A stretch of DNA of 10,194 nucleotides from an uncultured Alphaproteobacteria bacterium (lineage in GTDB: Bacteria; Pseudomonadota; Alphaproteobacteria; Micavibrionales; Micavibrionaceae). Below are positions 1 to 7,137 of the stretch, in pieces. Both the position numbers and the translations under genes were made by a program. The notes beneath the pieces were generated by a model. That model was given only the letters and a program-made list of their open reading frames with translations. It was not told where the DNA came from and made no database searches. Every line of letters begins with the position of its first letter. Positions within the stretch are counted from its first letter, which is position 1. The DNA is taken from NCBI GenBank assembly GCA_946481105.1, contig CAMLMM010000072.1, positions 1 to 10,194 on the forward strand. Reading direction: 5' to 3'.

Positions 1-57
1 GAAGACATCCAGGCTGGTGGCCAGGCGATCGAACGGTCAGCCAACCAGCATAAATAA
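1..57 (+). CDS. C-terminal end of an unidentified protein (partial)
   Basis: The first frame is open from base 1 and ends in TAA at 55-57, giving 18 codons that end ...ERSANQHK. A strong intrinsic terminator follows 21 bases later, which supports this being the true 3' end of a gene transcribed on the + strand. The fragment is too short to assign to a family, and no domain or motif can be read in it. The start lies outside the window. Confidence 0.5.
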   Translation, partial: EDIQAGGQAIERSANQHK

Positions 58-78
58 ACTTAATCATATAGATAATGC

Positions 79-101
79 AAAAGCCCCCTTCGGGGGTTTT
101 T
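79..101 (+). terminator. Intrinsic terminator after the partial first gene
   Basis: CCCCC (84-88) and GGGGG (92-96) form a perfect GC stem around a TTC loop. The stem is extended by a G-T pair and AAAA (79-82) against TTTT (98-101), and the right arm ends in a T run. The symmetric A and T flanks mean it could also work, less strongly, on the minus strand. It separates the partial first gene from the dehydrogenase-ku-ligD operon. Confidence 0.85.
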
Positions 102-106
102 GGCTG

Positions 107-131
107 TGAACTAAACTGCTTTCTTACTGTT
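107..131 (+). promoter_or_regulatory. Candidate EcfG-type stress promoter of the dehydrogenase-ku-ligD operon
   Basis: TGAAC (107-111), 16 bases, then TGTT (128-131). The alphaproteobacterial general-stress sigma factor EcfG recognises GGAAC-N16/17-CGTT, so this site has the right spacing with one mismatch in each box. It lies just past a terminator, and its -10 box ends 30 bases before the dehydrogenase ATG. The candidate promoter before the repeat-protein gene has the same distance. Mismatches keep confidence moderate, and a sigma-70 promoter in the same leader is not excluded. Confidence 0.4.
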
Positions 132-161
132 GGTCTCTTGTAGCAAAATAAGGAGATTAAC

Positions 162-1133
162 ATGACCGCCATTCGTAAGGAGACCGCCGCGCAGCAGCGT
201 GAAATTCAGGCAGACATAGACACAAAAGATAAAGCTGGGGGCAAAGAGAAGCGGGAAACACCCATGCAGGCCGGAGCGCGGCGATATCCGGTTCCCCCGT
301 TTCCCGAACAGCATCAGAAGAAACCGGGCAATGAAGCGGCAATTGATCCGCCGCCCATGTATGATGCACCATTTTATATCGGGTCCGAAAAGCTTAAGGG
401 TAAAGTTGCGATCATTACGGGCGGGGATTCCGGCATTGGCCGTTCGGTGGCGGTATTGTTCGCGCGTGAAGGCGCAGATATCGCTATTTGTCACCTTGAT
501 GAATCCGCCGATGCACTGATCACCCAGAAAGCGGTTGAGGCCGAGGGGCGTAAATGCATTGTGATTGCCGGAGATGTATCGCAGCGTGACTTTTGTGAAC
601 AGGCAGTCAAGAAAACCGTGGCTGAACTGGGACGCCTGGATGTGCTGGTCAATAACGCCGCGTTCCAGGTCCATGCGAGTTTCGAGGATTTAACTGAAGC
701 GCATTTTGACGCAACATTGAAAACCAATCTCTATGGGTATTTCTTTATGGCGCAGGCCGCGGTGAAAGAAATGAAACCGGGGTCGGCCATTATCAATACC
801 GGGTCGGTTACAGGATTGCTGGGGAGCAAGGATTTGCTCGATTATTCCATGACCAAGGGCGGTATCCATTCCTTTACGCGGTCGCTGGCGACGCATCTGG
901 TGCCGCAGGGGATACGGGTGAATGCCGTGGCGCCGGGCCCGGTCTGGACGCCGCTCAATCCATCCGACAAGAAAGCGGAAGACGTCGCCCATTTTGGTGA
1001 GAAAACCCCGATGAAGCGCCCGGCCCAACCCGAGGAAATCGCCCCTGCTTATGTGTTTCTGGCATCGCCTCATTGCTCCAGCTACATCACGGGTGAAGTT
1101 CTCCCCATTGTCGGCGGGTATAACGGCAGTTAG
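162..1133 (+). CDS. SDR-family NAD(P)-dependent oxidoreductase, general-stress type
   Basis: This 323-residue cytoplasmic short-chain dehydrogenase is predicted to oxidise or reduce an unidentified alcohol or carbonyl with NAD(P). The Rossmann nucleotide motif TGGDSGIG is at residues 86-93, and NNAA is at 164-167. The catalytic set is complete: N189, S215, Y228 and K232 (YSMTK). A PG motif follows at 258-259. The Rossmann fold is preceded by about 78 hydrophilic, proline- and charge-rich residues. Such an extension is typical of the YghA/general stress protein 39 subgroup, which is longer than the usual 250-residue SDR. The start is set by AAGGAG at 150-155, six bases before the ATG. It is the first gene of an operon with ku and ligD, 11 bases upstream of ku, and a candidate EcfG-type promoter lies upstream. 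Family is secure; substrate is unknown, and a stress-protective role is inferred from subgroup and context. Confidence 0.93.
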   Translation: MTAIRKETAAQQREIQADIDTKDKAGGKEKRETPMQAGARRYPVPPFPEQHQKKPGNEAAIDPPPMYDAPFYIGSEKLKGKVAIITGGDSGIGRSVAVLFAREGADIAICHLDESADALITQKAVEAEGRKCIVIAGDVSQRDFCEQAVKKTVAELGRLDVLVNNAAFQVHASFEDLTEAHFDATLKTNLYGYFFMAQAAVKEMKPGSAIINTGSVTGLLGSKDLLDYSMTKGGIHSFTRSLATHLVPQGIRVNAVAPGPVWTPLNPSDKKAEDVAHFGEKTPMKRPAQPEEIAPAYVFLASPHCSSYITGEVLPIVGGYNGS

Positions 1134-1137
1134 GAGG
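1132..1137 (+). promoter_or_regulatory. Ribosome binding site of ku overlapping the upstream stop codon
   Basis: A perfect AGGAGG sits seven bases before the ku ATG and shares its first two bases with the TAG stop (1131-1133) of the dehydrogenase. This fixes the ku start and suggests that ribosomes finishing the dehydrogenase can reinitiate on ku. Confidence 0.8.
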
Positions 1138-1144
1138 GAGCATT

Positions 1145-2029
1145 ATGCCTCAGCATGCTTATTGGAAAGGTCATATTCGTCTATCGCTCGTCACGTTTCC
1201 CGTGCAGCTGTACCCGGCGGTAACCGAGAGCGAGAAAATCCGCCTGCATAAATACGATAAAGATACGGGCCAGCGCATCCATTATCAGAATGTCAATGAA
1301 GAAGGCGATGTTGTTGACCCGGATGATATCGTGCGCGGTTATGAGTATGAAAAAGGAGCCTATATTCCCATTGAGGATAAGGAAATCGAAAATCTGCGGC
1401 TGGAAAGCAAACACACGATTGACCTGGTGCAATTTAGCGATTTATCCGCAATCGACCCGATTTACTATGATAACCCATACTATATCGCGCCGGGGAACGA
1501 GATGGCGATGGAAGCTTATGTCACAGTGCGCGATGCATTGAAGAAAAGCAAAAAAGTGGCGATCGGCCAGGTTATTATTGCCAACCGGGAACGCATTGTG
1601 GCGATTAAGGCCTGCGGTAAGGGGCTTATTCTTGAAACGCTTCGTTATAATTACGAAGTCCGCAAGGCCGAGGAATATTTTGATGATATCAAACCGGGGG
1701 CCGAAGCCGATAGTGACCAGATGGGCCTGGCCATGGAGCTTATCAAGAAAAAATCAGCCGGGTTCGACCCGCAGAAATTCAAGGATCTGTATCAGGAAGG
1801 CCTGAAGGAAATTATCGCGGCAAAAATGGAAAAACGTTCGCCACGCCTGAAAGAAGAAAAGGCCATGCCGGGAAAAGTTATCAATATCATGGATGCCCTG
1901 CGCAAAAGCCTGGAACAGGCGGGGACAAAAACGCCAGTGAAAAAGAAAGCATCCACGGTAAAGAAATCTCCAGTCAAAAAGTCAGCTGCGCCGAAGAAAA
2001 AAACTGCGGGTCGGAAAAAGGCGGCGTAA
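1145..2029 (+). CDS. ku: Ku protein, DNA end-binding factor of bacterial NHEJ
   Basis: This 294-residue protein is a bacterial Ku, the homodimeric ring that binds double-strand break ends and recruits LigD. The Ku core begins at WKGHIRLSLVTFPVQLY (residues 7-23). It continues with NEEG (51-54) and the family hallmark DDIVRGYEYEKGAY (60-73), then AIGQVIIANRER (139-150). The conserved C-terminal segment with VINIMDALRKSL is at 245-256. From residue 261 on, the protein is a low-complexity Lys/Ala/Pro/Ser tail with 14 basic residues in 34. Such tails in bacterial Ku proteins are known to bind DNA. Length is normal for the family. The start is fixed by AGGAGG at 1132-1137. It sits between the dehydrogenase (11-base gap) and ligD (no gap), the classic Ku-LigD pairing. 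No key region appears missing. Confidence 0.97.
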   Translation: MPQHAYWKGHIRLSLVTFPVQLYPAVTESEKIRLHKYDKDTGQRIHYQNVNEEGDVVDPDDIVRGYEYEKGAYIPIEDKEIENLRLESKHTIDLVQFSDLSAIDPIYYDNPYYIAPGNEMAMEAYVTVRDALKKSKKVAIGQVIIANRERIVAIKACGKGLILETLRYNYEVRKAEEYFDDIKPGAEADSDQMGLAMELIKKKSAGFDPQKFKDLYQEGLKEIIAAKMEKRSPRLKEEKAMPGKVINIMDALRKSLEQAGTKTPVKKKASTVKKSPVKKSAAPKKKTAGRKKAA

Positions 2030-4504
2030 ATGGTCAAGAGCCTGCTTGCCACATATCACCAGAAACGTAATTTTGCCATTACGGCCGAACCGAAAGGGCG
2101 GGCACTCAAATCTGCTAAAAAGCTGCGCTTTGTCATTCAATTGCACGAAGCCACGCGGACCCATTATGATTTCCGGCTGGAATGGCATGGCGTGATGAAA
2201 AGCTGGGCGGTTACGAAAGGGCCTAGCTATGACCCGGCGGATAAACGTCTGGCGGTACGGACGGAGGATCACCCGATTGAATATAATGAATTTGAAGGCG
2301 TCATTCCCGACAAGCAATATGGGGCAGGGCCGGTGATGATCTGGGATGAAGGCACCTGGCAACCGGACGATGACCCGGAAAAGATGGAGAAAAAAGGCCG
2401 TATCGATTTTACCATCGAAGGTGCGCGCATGAAAGGGCATTGGCATCTGGTCCGTATGCGTACGCCAGAGAAACGGGAAAATTGGCTGCTGATAAAGGGG
2501 AAGGACGAAATGGCGTTAAGCCAGAGCCAAGCCATGGCGTTCCTGAAAAAAGAAAACACCAGCGTGGTCACGGGGCGGACGATGCAGGAAATCCGGGCGG
2601 CGGGGCTGGGTAAAACAGGAAAAAAACCGAAAGCTGCTAATTCTTCTGAAAAAATAATTTCTTTATCTTCACTTCTGAAAAAGTACGATAAACCTGAACT
2701 GGCGACGCTGGTTGAAAATCCGCCCTCGGGGGATGGCTGGGTTCATGAAATAAAGTATGACGGGTATCGTCTGATGGCCTTCATTGCAAAAGATGACGTC
2801 GTTCTGCGTACGCGCGGGAATAAAGACTGGACGCATAAATTCAGCCCGCTGGCAAAGGCCTTGGGGGGCTTAAAGCTGGATTCGGCTGTTCTGGATATGG
2901 AAGCCTGCGTTCTGGATGGGCAAGGGCGCACGGATTTTTCCATGTTGCAGGAAACCTTGTCCGAGGGGAAGTCCAGCCGGATAGAAGGATTTGTATTCGA
3001 TCTGCTTTACCTGAATGGTATGGATTACGCGACGGCACCGCTGCTGGAGCGCAAATCTATTCTTGCCAACTTGCTGAAAAAGGTAAAGGCGCCGATTCAT
3101 TACAGCGAACATTACGAAAGCGCGCCTGATTTATTGCCGAAGGCCTGCAAGGTCGGAGCAGAAGGTTTGATTTCAAAACGAAAGGACAGTATCTACCATG
3201 GTCGCCGCACCGATGACTGGGTGAAAAGCAAATGCGGACTGGAACAGGAATTCGTGATTGGCGGTTTTATGCCCGCCAGTGATAATCCGAAGGCGGTGGG
3301 AGCGGTTTTACTGGGCTATTATAAACGCGGCAAATTACTTTATGCGGGTAAGGTTGGGACAGGGTTCACGCGCCAGACGGCCAAAGACACCTATAAAAAA
3401 CTGATTACTCTGCAAAGCGACATTAATCCATTTCCGGAAAAGCCGCCGCGCGGGTTGCGCTCATATGTATTTACCGAACCGAAAATTTTGTGTGAAGTGT
3501 CCTTTACCGAATGGACGGCGGACGGTCATATCCGGCATGGGTCGTTCAAAGGAATCAGGGAAGATAAAAATCCGAAAGAAGTTACAGAAGAAGTGCCTCA
3601 GAAGGTAACAACGGTCGTGCGCAAAACGAAGAAGACGGATGTGGAATTTCAGGGTGTTCAAATCACGCATCCCGACCGTCAAGTATTTCCCGGAACAGGC
3701 ATTACCAAGGGCAGCGTCGCCGCGTACTATGATAAAATGTCTCTGCTGATACTGCCTTTTATAAAAGGGAGGCTGATAAGCTTGCTGCGCTGTACCAATG
3801 GCATTCAGGGGCAATGCTTTTTTCAGCGTAATCCGATGCGCGGCATGGGCGACCGGGTAAAGGGAAAAAAACTAACCCGCAAAGGCTCCGCTCATGAATA
3901 TCTCTATGTCGACGATACGGTAGGTTTGATGCAGCTGGTCCAGATGGGCGTGATTGAATTTCACGCCTGGCAAAGCAGTTTGGCGGCGGCGGGGAAACCG
4001 GATCAGGTAATTTTCGACCTCGACCCGGCTGAGGATGTGCCATTTGAAGCGGTTAAACTTGCGGCGGAGGATATACGCGCCCGGTTGAAACGGTTGAAAC
4101 TGGAATCATTCGCTCGCGTATCGGGTGGGAAGGGTATCCATGTCGTGGTGCCCATCAAACCGGAATATGGCTGGGATGAAGTAAAAGATTTTGCACGAAA
4201 ATTCGCCGAACAGATGGCGCGGGACGTGCCTGCAGCCTATGTGGCAAATATGAGCAAGGCCAAGCGCACGGGAAAAATTTTCATCGATTTTTTCCGCAAT
4301 GATTTCTCGTCAACCGCGATTGTTCCGTTTTCTGTGCGGGCGCGACCGGATGCGCCCTTGGCCTGGCCCCTTTCCTGGGCTGATTTAAAAAAGCAAGGAA
4401 GCGCTGCAGCATTTAAAATAAATGCCATAAAATCTGCGGATGTGAGAAAAGCACAAAAAGAAATTCGAAGGTTTATGGTTGTCGAGCAGCGATTACCCAT
4501 ATAA
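2030..4504 (+). CDS. ligD: Multifunctional DNA ligase D (phosphoesterase-ligase-polymerase)
   Basis: At 824 residues, this is a full-length LigD, the end-processing and sealing enzyme of Ku-dependent NHEJ. The domain order is phosphoesterase, ATP-dependent ligase, polymerase, as in Pseudomonas aeruginosa LigD (840 residues). The phosphoesterase (about 30-160) has H39, H45, D47, R49, H81 and Y85, spaced as in the Pseudomonas active site. The ligase (about 215-515) has the KYDG motif with adenylated lysine K242, an RTRG stretch at 260-263, E291, EGLISKR at 378-384 and WVKSK at 397-401. A Lys-rich linker (194-208) separates the first two domains. The polymerase (about 540-815) has the metal-binding pair DLD (D663, D665), SGGKGIH (698-704) and D753, so all three catalytic aspartates are present. 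Ligase motif III reads DME rather than the usual DGE. The ATG directly follows the ku stop. An AAGG at 2018-2021 inside ku is the likely ribosome binding site, so the two genes are probably translationally coupled. Confidence 0.97.
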   Translation: MVKSLLATYHQKRNFAITAEPKGRALKSAKKLRFVIQLHEATRTHYDFRLEWHGVMKSWAVTKGPSYDPADKRLAVRTEDHPIEYNEFEGVIPDKQYGAGPVMIWDEGTWQPDDDPEKMEKKGRIDFTIEGARMKGHWHLVRMRTPEKRENWLLIKGKDEMALSQSQAMAFLKKENTSVVTGRTMQEIRAAGLGKTGKKPKAANSSEKIISLSSLLKKYDKPELATLVENPPSGDGWVHEIKYDGYRLMAFIAKDDVVLRTRGNKDWTHKFSPLAKALGGLKLDSAVLDMEACVLDGQGRTDFSMLQETLSEGKSSRIEGFVFDLLYLNGMDYATAPLLERKSILANLLKKVKAPIHYSEHYESAPDLLPKACKVGAEGLISKRKDSIYHGRRTDDWVKSKCGLEQEFVIGGFMPASDNPKAVGAVLLGYYKRGKLLYAGKVGTGFTRQTAKDTYKKLITLQSDINPFPEKPPRGLRSYVFTEPKILCEVSFTEWTADGHIRHGSFKGIREDKNPKEVTEEVPQKVTTVVRKTKKTDVEFQGVQITHPDRQVFPGTGITKGSVAAYYDKMSLLILPFIKGRLISLLRCTNGIQGQCFFQRNPMRGMGDRVKGKKLTRKGSAHEYLYVDDTVGLMQLVQMGVIEFHAWQSSLAAAGKPDQVIFDLDPAEDVPFEAVKLAAEDIRARLKRLKLESFARVSGGKGIHVVVPIKPEYGWDEVKDFARKFAEQMARDVPAAYVANMSKAKRTGKIFIDFFRNDFSSTAIVPFSVRARPDAPLAWPLSWADLKKQGSAAAFKINAIKSADVRKAQKEIRRFMVVEQRLPI

Positions 4505-4506
4505 CT

Positions 4507-4523
4507 TGTCGAATAATTCGACA
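4507..4523. repeat. 17-bp perfect palindrome just after ligD
   Basis: TGTCGAAT, a central A, then ATTCGACA form a perfect odd palindrome two bases after the ligD stop. It could be a weak terminator hairpin, but the loop would be tight and only TCTTGATTATTAT follows rather than a T run. It could also be an operator site for the chemoreceptor gene downstream. The sequence does not decide between these. Confidence 0.45.
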
Positions 4524-4547
4524 TCTTGATTATTATCATGACATGAA

Positions 4548-4610
4548 TTTGTTAACTAGTTTCGCCTAGTATTGATATGATATGCTCTTTGTATGCTGCG
4601 TATACTGTAA
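4548..4610 (+). promoter_or_regulatory. AT-rich leader of the chemoreceptor gene with short repeats
   Basis: This stretch holds ACTAG (4555-4559) facing CTAGT (4566-4570). It also has TATGCT twice, 11 bases apart (4581-4586 and 4592-4597), and a -10-like TATACT (4601-4606). No -35 box at a good distance could be found, so a promoter is likely here from context but its exact site is not established. Confidence 0.25.
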
Positions 4611-4629
4611 GTAGAAATGGTATTATGTC

Positions 4630-6024
4630 ATGGTCGATAAAAACTTTATTCGCAACATAGTGGCTGAAACCTCTAAAATCGGCCTGGAAGTCACCGATAT
4701 TGCCGGAGATATTGAAACAATCAGCAAAGCAGCTGTGGCGCAGGTAACGTCCTCTGGCGAATTGAATAAATCTTCGCAGGGACTTTCGGAGAGCAGTCAG
4801 AGCGTATCAGGCCATGCGCAGGACATGCAGGACGTGATCGACAAGGTCGGGCATGAAATGCGACGTTCCAAGGAAATGGTGCAAACTACCACGGCTGGTC
4901 TGACCCTGTTTGCCGGTAATGTGCAGGACATTGCCAAACAGGTGCTGGATTTGCGGGATGATCTGCGCCGTGTCGCGGGTTTCGCGGAAAATATCAACAA
5001 GATTACCGGGCAGATAAATCTGCTCGCCCTGAATGCAACGATCGAAGCGGCACGCGCCGGTGAGGCAGGCAAAGGTTTTGCGGTGGTGGCGGACGAAGTG
5101 CGGACGCTGGCTAACAGCACGGGGAAGACCAACAAGGAAATTACGGATCTTTTAGGTTCTCTGGGGCAGAAAACCGAAGCGCTGGCTGCCGTATGCGAAG
5201 GCAGTCAGGCCCAGGCGCAAGATACGTTACAAAACTGTGCAGCACTCAATGAAAATGTCGATTTCGTCACGCAGTCATTCGATACGGTCCAGAATACGTC
5301 GCATGGAATCGTGACGCAGGTTAACAGTATCCGCGAGCAATCCGGCACTTCACTGCTGGAGGTCCAAAACCTGGCTTCGGGTCTGGAAATATCCAACAAA
5401 TCTCTGGCTGAGGCAAAACAGCGTATTGACCGTCTGATTCATCACTGCGAACAGCTGGTGGAGCTTTGTCTTGGCAGCGGGACAGATACGGATGACACGC
5501 GCTTTTTTGATGCCTTGAAGAAAATAACATCACGTATTGAAAAGGCGTTGGAACAGGCGGTCGGCAAAAACGAAGTATCCCTGGAAGCTTTGTTCGACGA
5601 TAAATATGTTGAAATAGCCGGGACCAATCCGGTTCAGTACAATACGAAGTTTCTGGCAATCACGGATAAATATTTTCCCGCCATTCAGGAAGATGCGTTC
5701 AAGATAGATGACCGTGTGGTGTTTTGCGCGGCAGTGGACCGGAATGGGTATCTGCCTACGCATAACCTGAAATTTTCTAAGCCGCAGGGCGATGATCCGG
5801 CCTGGAATGCTGCCAACTCACGTAACCGACGTATTTTTAACGATCGTGTCGGTCTGGCAGCAGGCCGAAACACGAAGCCGTTTCTGGTGCAGCTTTACCG
5901 CCGTGATATGGGTGGCGGAAACTTTGTGCTGATGAAGGACATGTCGATGCCGATTACCGTGAAAGGGCGGCATTGGGGTGGTGTCCGGCTTGCTTACCGG
6001 GTTGAGACAAACCCAAATCACTAA
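4630..6024 (+). CDS. Soluble methyl-accepting chemotaxis protein with C-terminal sensor-like domain
   Basis: This 464-residue chemoreceptor-type protein has no hydrophobic stretch long enough for a membrane helix and no signal peptide, so it should be cytoplasmic. Residues about 1-280 are heptad-rich helices. They contain the conserved hairpin tip of MCP signalling domains at about 122-161 ([27 protein letters not shown]), the region that contacts CheA and CheW. Residues about 320-457 form a separate globular domain with [10 protein letters not shown] (370-379), SRNRRIF (397-403), DMGGG (426-430) and GRHWGG (446-451). I recall this domain at the C-terminus of many alphaproteobacterial MCPs; its ligand is unknown. 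There is no C-terminal NWETF-type pentapeptide for CheR/CheB docking. An in-frame TAG at 4612-4614 excludes any earlier start, and the ribosome binding site is weak. No other chemotaxis genes are nearby, so it is an orphan receptor here. Confidence 0.93.
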   Translation: MVDKNFIRNIVAETSKIGLEVTDIAGDIETISKAAVAQVTSSGELNKSSQGLSESSQSVSGHAQDMQDVIDKVGHEMRRSKEMVQTTTAGLTLFAGNVQDIAKQVLDLRDDLRRVAGFAENINKITGQINLLALNATIEAARAGEAGKGFAVVADEVRTLANSTGKTNKEITDLLGSLGQKTEALAAVCEGSQAQAQDTLQNCAALNENVDFVTQSFDTVQNTSHGIVTQVNSIREQSGTSLLEVQNLASGLEISNKSLAEAKQRIDRLIHHCEQLVELCLGSGTDTDDTRFFDALKKITSRIEKALEQAVGKNEVSLEALFDDKYVEIAGTNPVQYNTKFLAITDKYFPAIQEDAFKIDDRVVFCAAVDRNGYLPTHNLKFSKPQGDDPAWNAANSRNRRIFNDRVGLAAGRNTKPFLVQLYRRDMGGGNFVLMKDMSMPITVKGRHWGGVRLAYRVETNPNH

Positions 6025-6034
6025 TTCGACGGAT

Positions 6035-6976
6035 TTAACGCTGAGTATGGTCCAGCCCGAAATATTGTATGATCTTCTGTGGCAGGGAGACGCCTTCCGT
6101 TTTCAGCAACGCCGCATTGATGGTCTGTGGACTGTGGTCGGCACCAGGAACAACGTCCAGCTGATATGTTGCTCCTGACTTAGTGAATACATCACGGGTG
6201 TAGGCCTGCGAATTAAAATCCACATTGGTTATGCCTTTTGATCCGTTGCCGCCTTCAAGCGGCACGTTAAGATCATCTGCCCCATGAAGAGCGAGTATAT
6301 GTTTGCCTTTTGCCGCCGGGCAGGATTTAACATCGATTTCCAGCGGGCCGGAAATTGGGACGGCGGCGGCGTAGAGATTTGTTTCACACACCAGGCGCAA
6401 GGTCATCATTGCCCCGTTGGAATGACCTGCACCGAACACGCGGGCCGGGTTGATGCCATACTTCTTGGCCAGGTAACTAATAGCATCGGAGACATAAGCG
6501 ACATCATCAATGTTTTTTGCCTGCGGCTGGCCACAACATTCCCCTGCATTCCACGCGTGCATTTTCTCCATCCCGCTACGTGAAGCAGGCGCGCCATTTA
6601 GATACGCAACGATAAATCCGTAACGGTCTGCAAAAACATCCAGCCCGATATAATTTTGAATCTGGTTGGCATTCCCCATCCCGCCATGCAGAACGACAAT
6701 CATCGCCCGTTGTCCGGCGGCAGGAAGGCGTGAGGGCACGTAAATGGACATGTCGCGTCCGCCAAAACTGTCATTGGGAACTTTGCCCTGATAATTGGCT
6801 CCGTGCGTATATAATCCTTCAGTAGATTTGTCGGTGGCAAATTCTTTGGCTTGACGTTGTTCGATCCGCTTTTTTAGCAGTTCGCGGATAGGGCCTTCGG
6901 CCTGGGCGGATATTGGGGCAGCAACGAATACGGCCCAGGCCAGCAGGCTTGCCTTATAGATATTTCCCCATTTCAT
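6035..6976 (-). CDS. Exported alpha/beta-hydrolase esterase, PHB depolymerase / feruloyl esterase (LpqC-like) family
   Basis: This 313-residue protein has a signal peptide: a basic MKWGNIYK, a hydrophobic core at 9-20, and a likely AQA cleavage site near residue 26. It should therefore act in the periplasm or outside the cell. The mature part is a CE1-type alpha/beta hydrolase. It has HGG (97-99) for the oxyanion region, WNAGECCG (142-149) typical of the family, and the nucleophile elbow GHSNG (184-188) with Ser186. The likely acid is in HGADD (D234 or D235) and the likely base is His281 in GADHSP. All triad members are present, so it should be active on an ester, but polyhydroxyalkanoate, feruloyl and acetyl esters cannot be told apart. 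The start has a good ribosome binding site, GGGGAG (complement of 6985-6990), eight bases upstream. It converges on the chemoreceptor gene with a 10-base gap and no visible terminator, and is divergent from the membrane protein gene. Confidence 0.92.
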   Translation of the reverse strand: MKWGNIYKASLLAWAVFVAAPISAQAEGPIRELLKKRIEQRQAKEFATDKSTEGLYTHGANYQGKVPNDSFGGRDMSIYVPSRLPAAGQRAMIVVLHGGMGNANQIQNYIGLDVFADRYGFIVAYLNGAPASRSGMEKMHAWNAGECCGQPQAKNIDDVAYVSDAISYLAKKYGINPARVFGAGHSNGAMMTLRLVCETNLYAAAVPISGPLEIDVKSCPAAKGKHILALHGADDLNVPLEGGNGSKGITNVDFNSQAYTRDVFTKSGATYQLDVVPGADHSPQTINAALLKTEGVSLPQKIIQYFGLDHTQR

Positions 6977-7072
6977 ATCCGACTCTCCCCTGTAAATTTC
7001 CCTATAATAACGATATTCCTTCCCTTAATCCCCTGCAAGCTCCTGAAATTTCTTGGTTTTTGGCATATTTTC

Positions 7073-7102
7073 TTGACCATATAGCGGAAACAACGATATA
7101 TA
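7073..7102 (+). promoter_or_regulatory. Sigma-70-type promoter of the membrane protein-helicase operon
   Basis: TTGACC (7073-7078), an 18-base spacer and TATATA (7097-7102) closely match a housekeeping promoter. Transcription would begin near 7109. That is downstream of every ATG in the frame of the next gene, so it supports the GTG start at 7138 (or TTG at 7123) rather than an ATG at 6913. Confidence 0.55.
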
Positions 7103-7124
7103 GGCCTCAGTTTCTTAAGAATTT

Positions 7125-7131
7125 GGATAAG
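7125..7131 (+). promoter_or_regulatory. Weak ribosome binding site favouring the GTG start at 7138
   Basis: GGATAAG lies six bases before GTG 7138. It is only a partial match to the anti-SD complement, but it is better placed than anything before the alternative TTG at 7123. Confidence 0.35.
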
Positions 7132-7137
7132 TATTAC

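Noticed and set aside
111..674. Minus-strand open frame (187 codons) opposite the dehydrogenase
   Set aside because: It is the shadow of a well-supported dehydrogenase gene, with no family resemblance and no promoter or ribosome binding site.
4507..4523. Palindrome as a definite terminator of the ligD operon
   Set aside because: The stem has an impossible one-base or tight three-base loop and no T run, so it is listed only as a palindrome of unknown use.
6991..7072. EcfG-type promoter for the esterase on the minus strand
   Set aside because: A CGTT is present (in the reverse complement near 7010), but the sequence 16-17 bases upstream is G/A-rich with no GGAAC.
6913..7137. Upstream extension of the small membrane protein to an ATG at 6913 (225 residues)
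   Set aside because: It would overlap the first codons and ribosome binding site of the divergent esterase gene, lies before the only good promoter, and encodes Pro-rich, non-family-like sequence.
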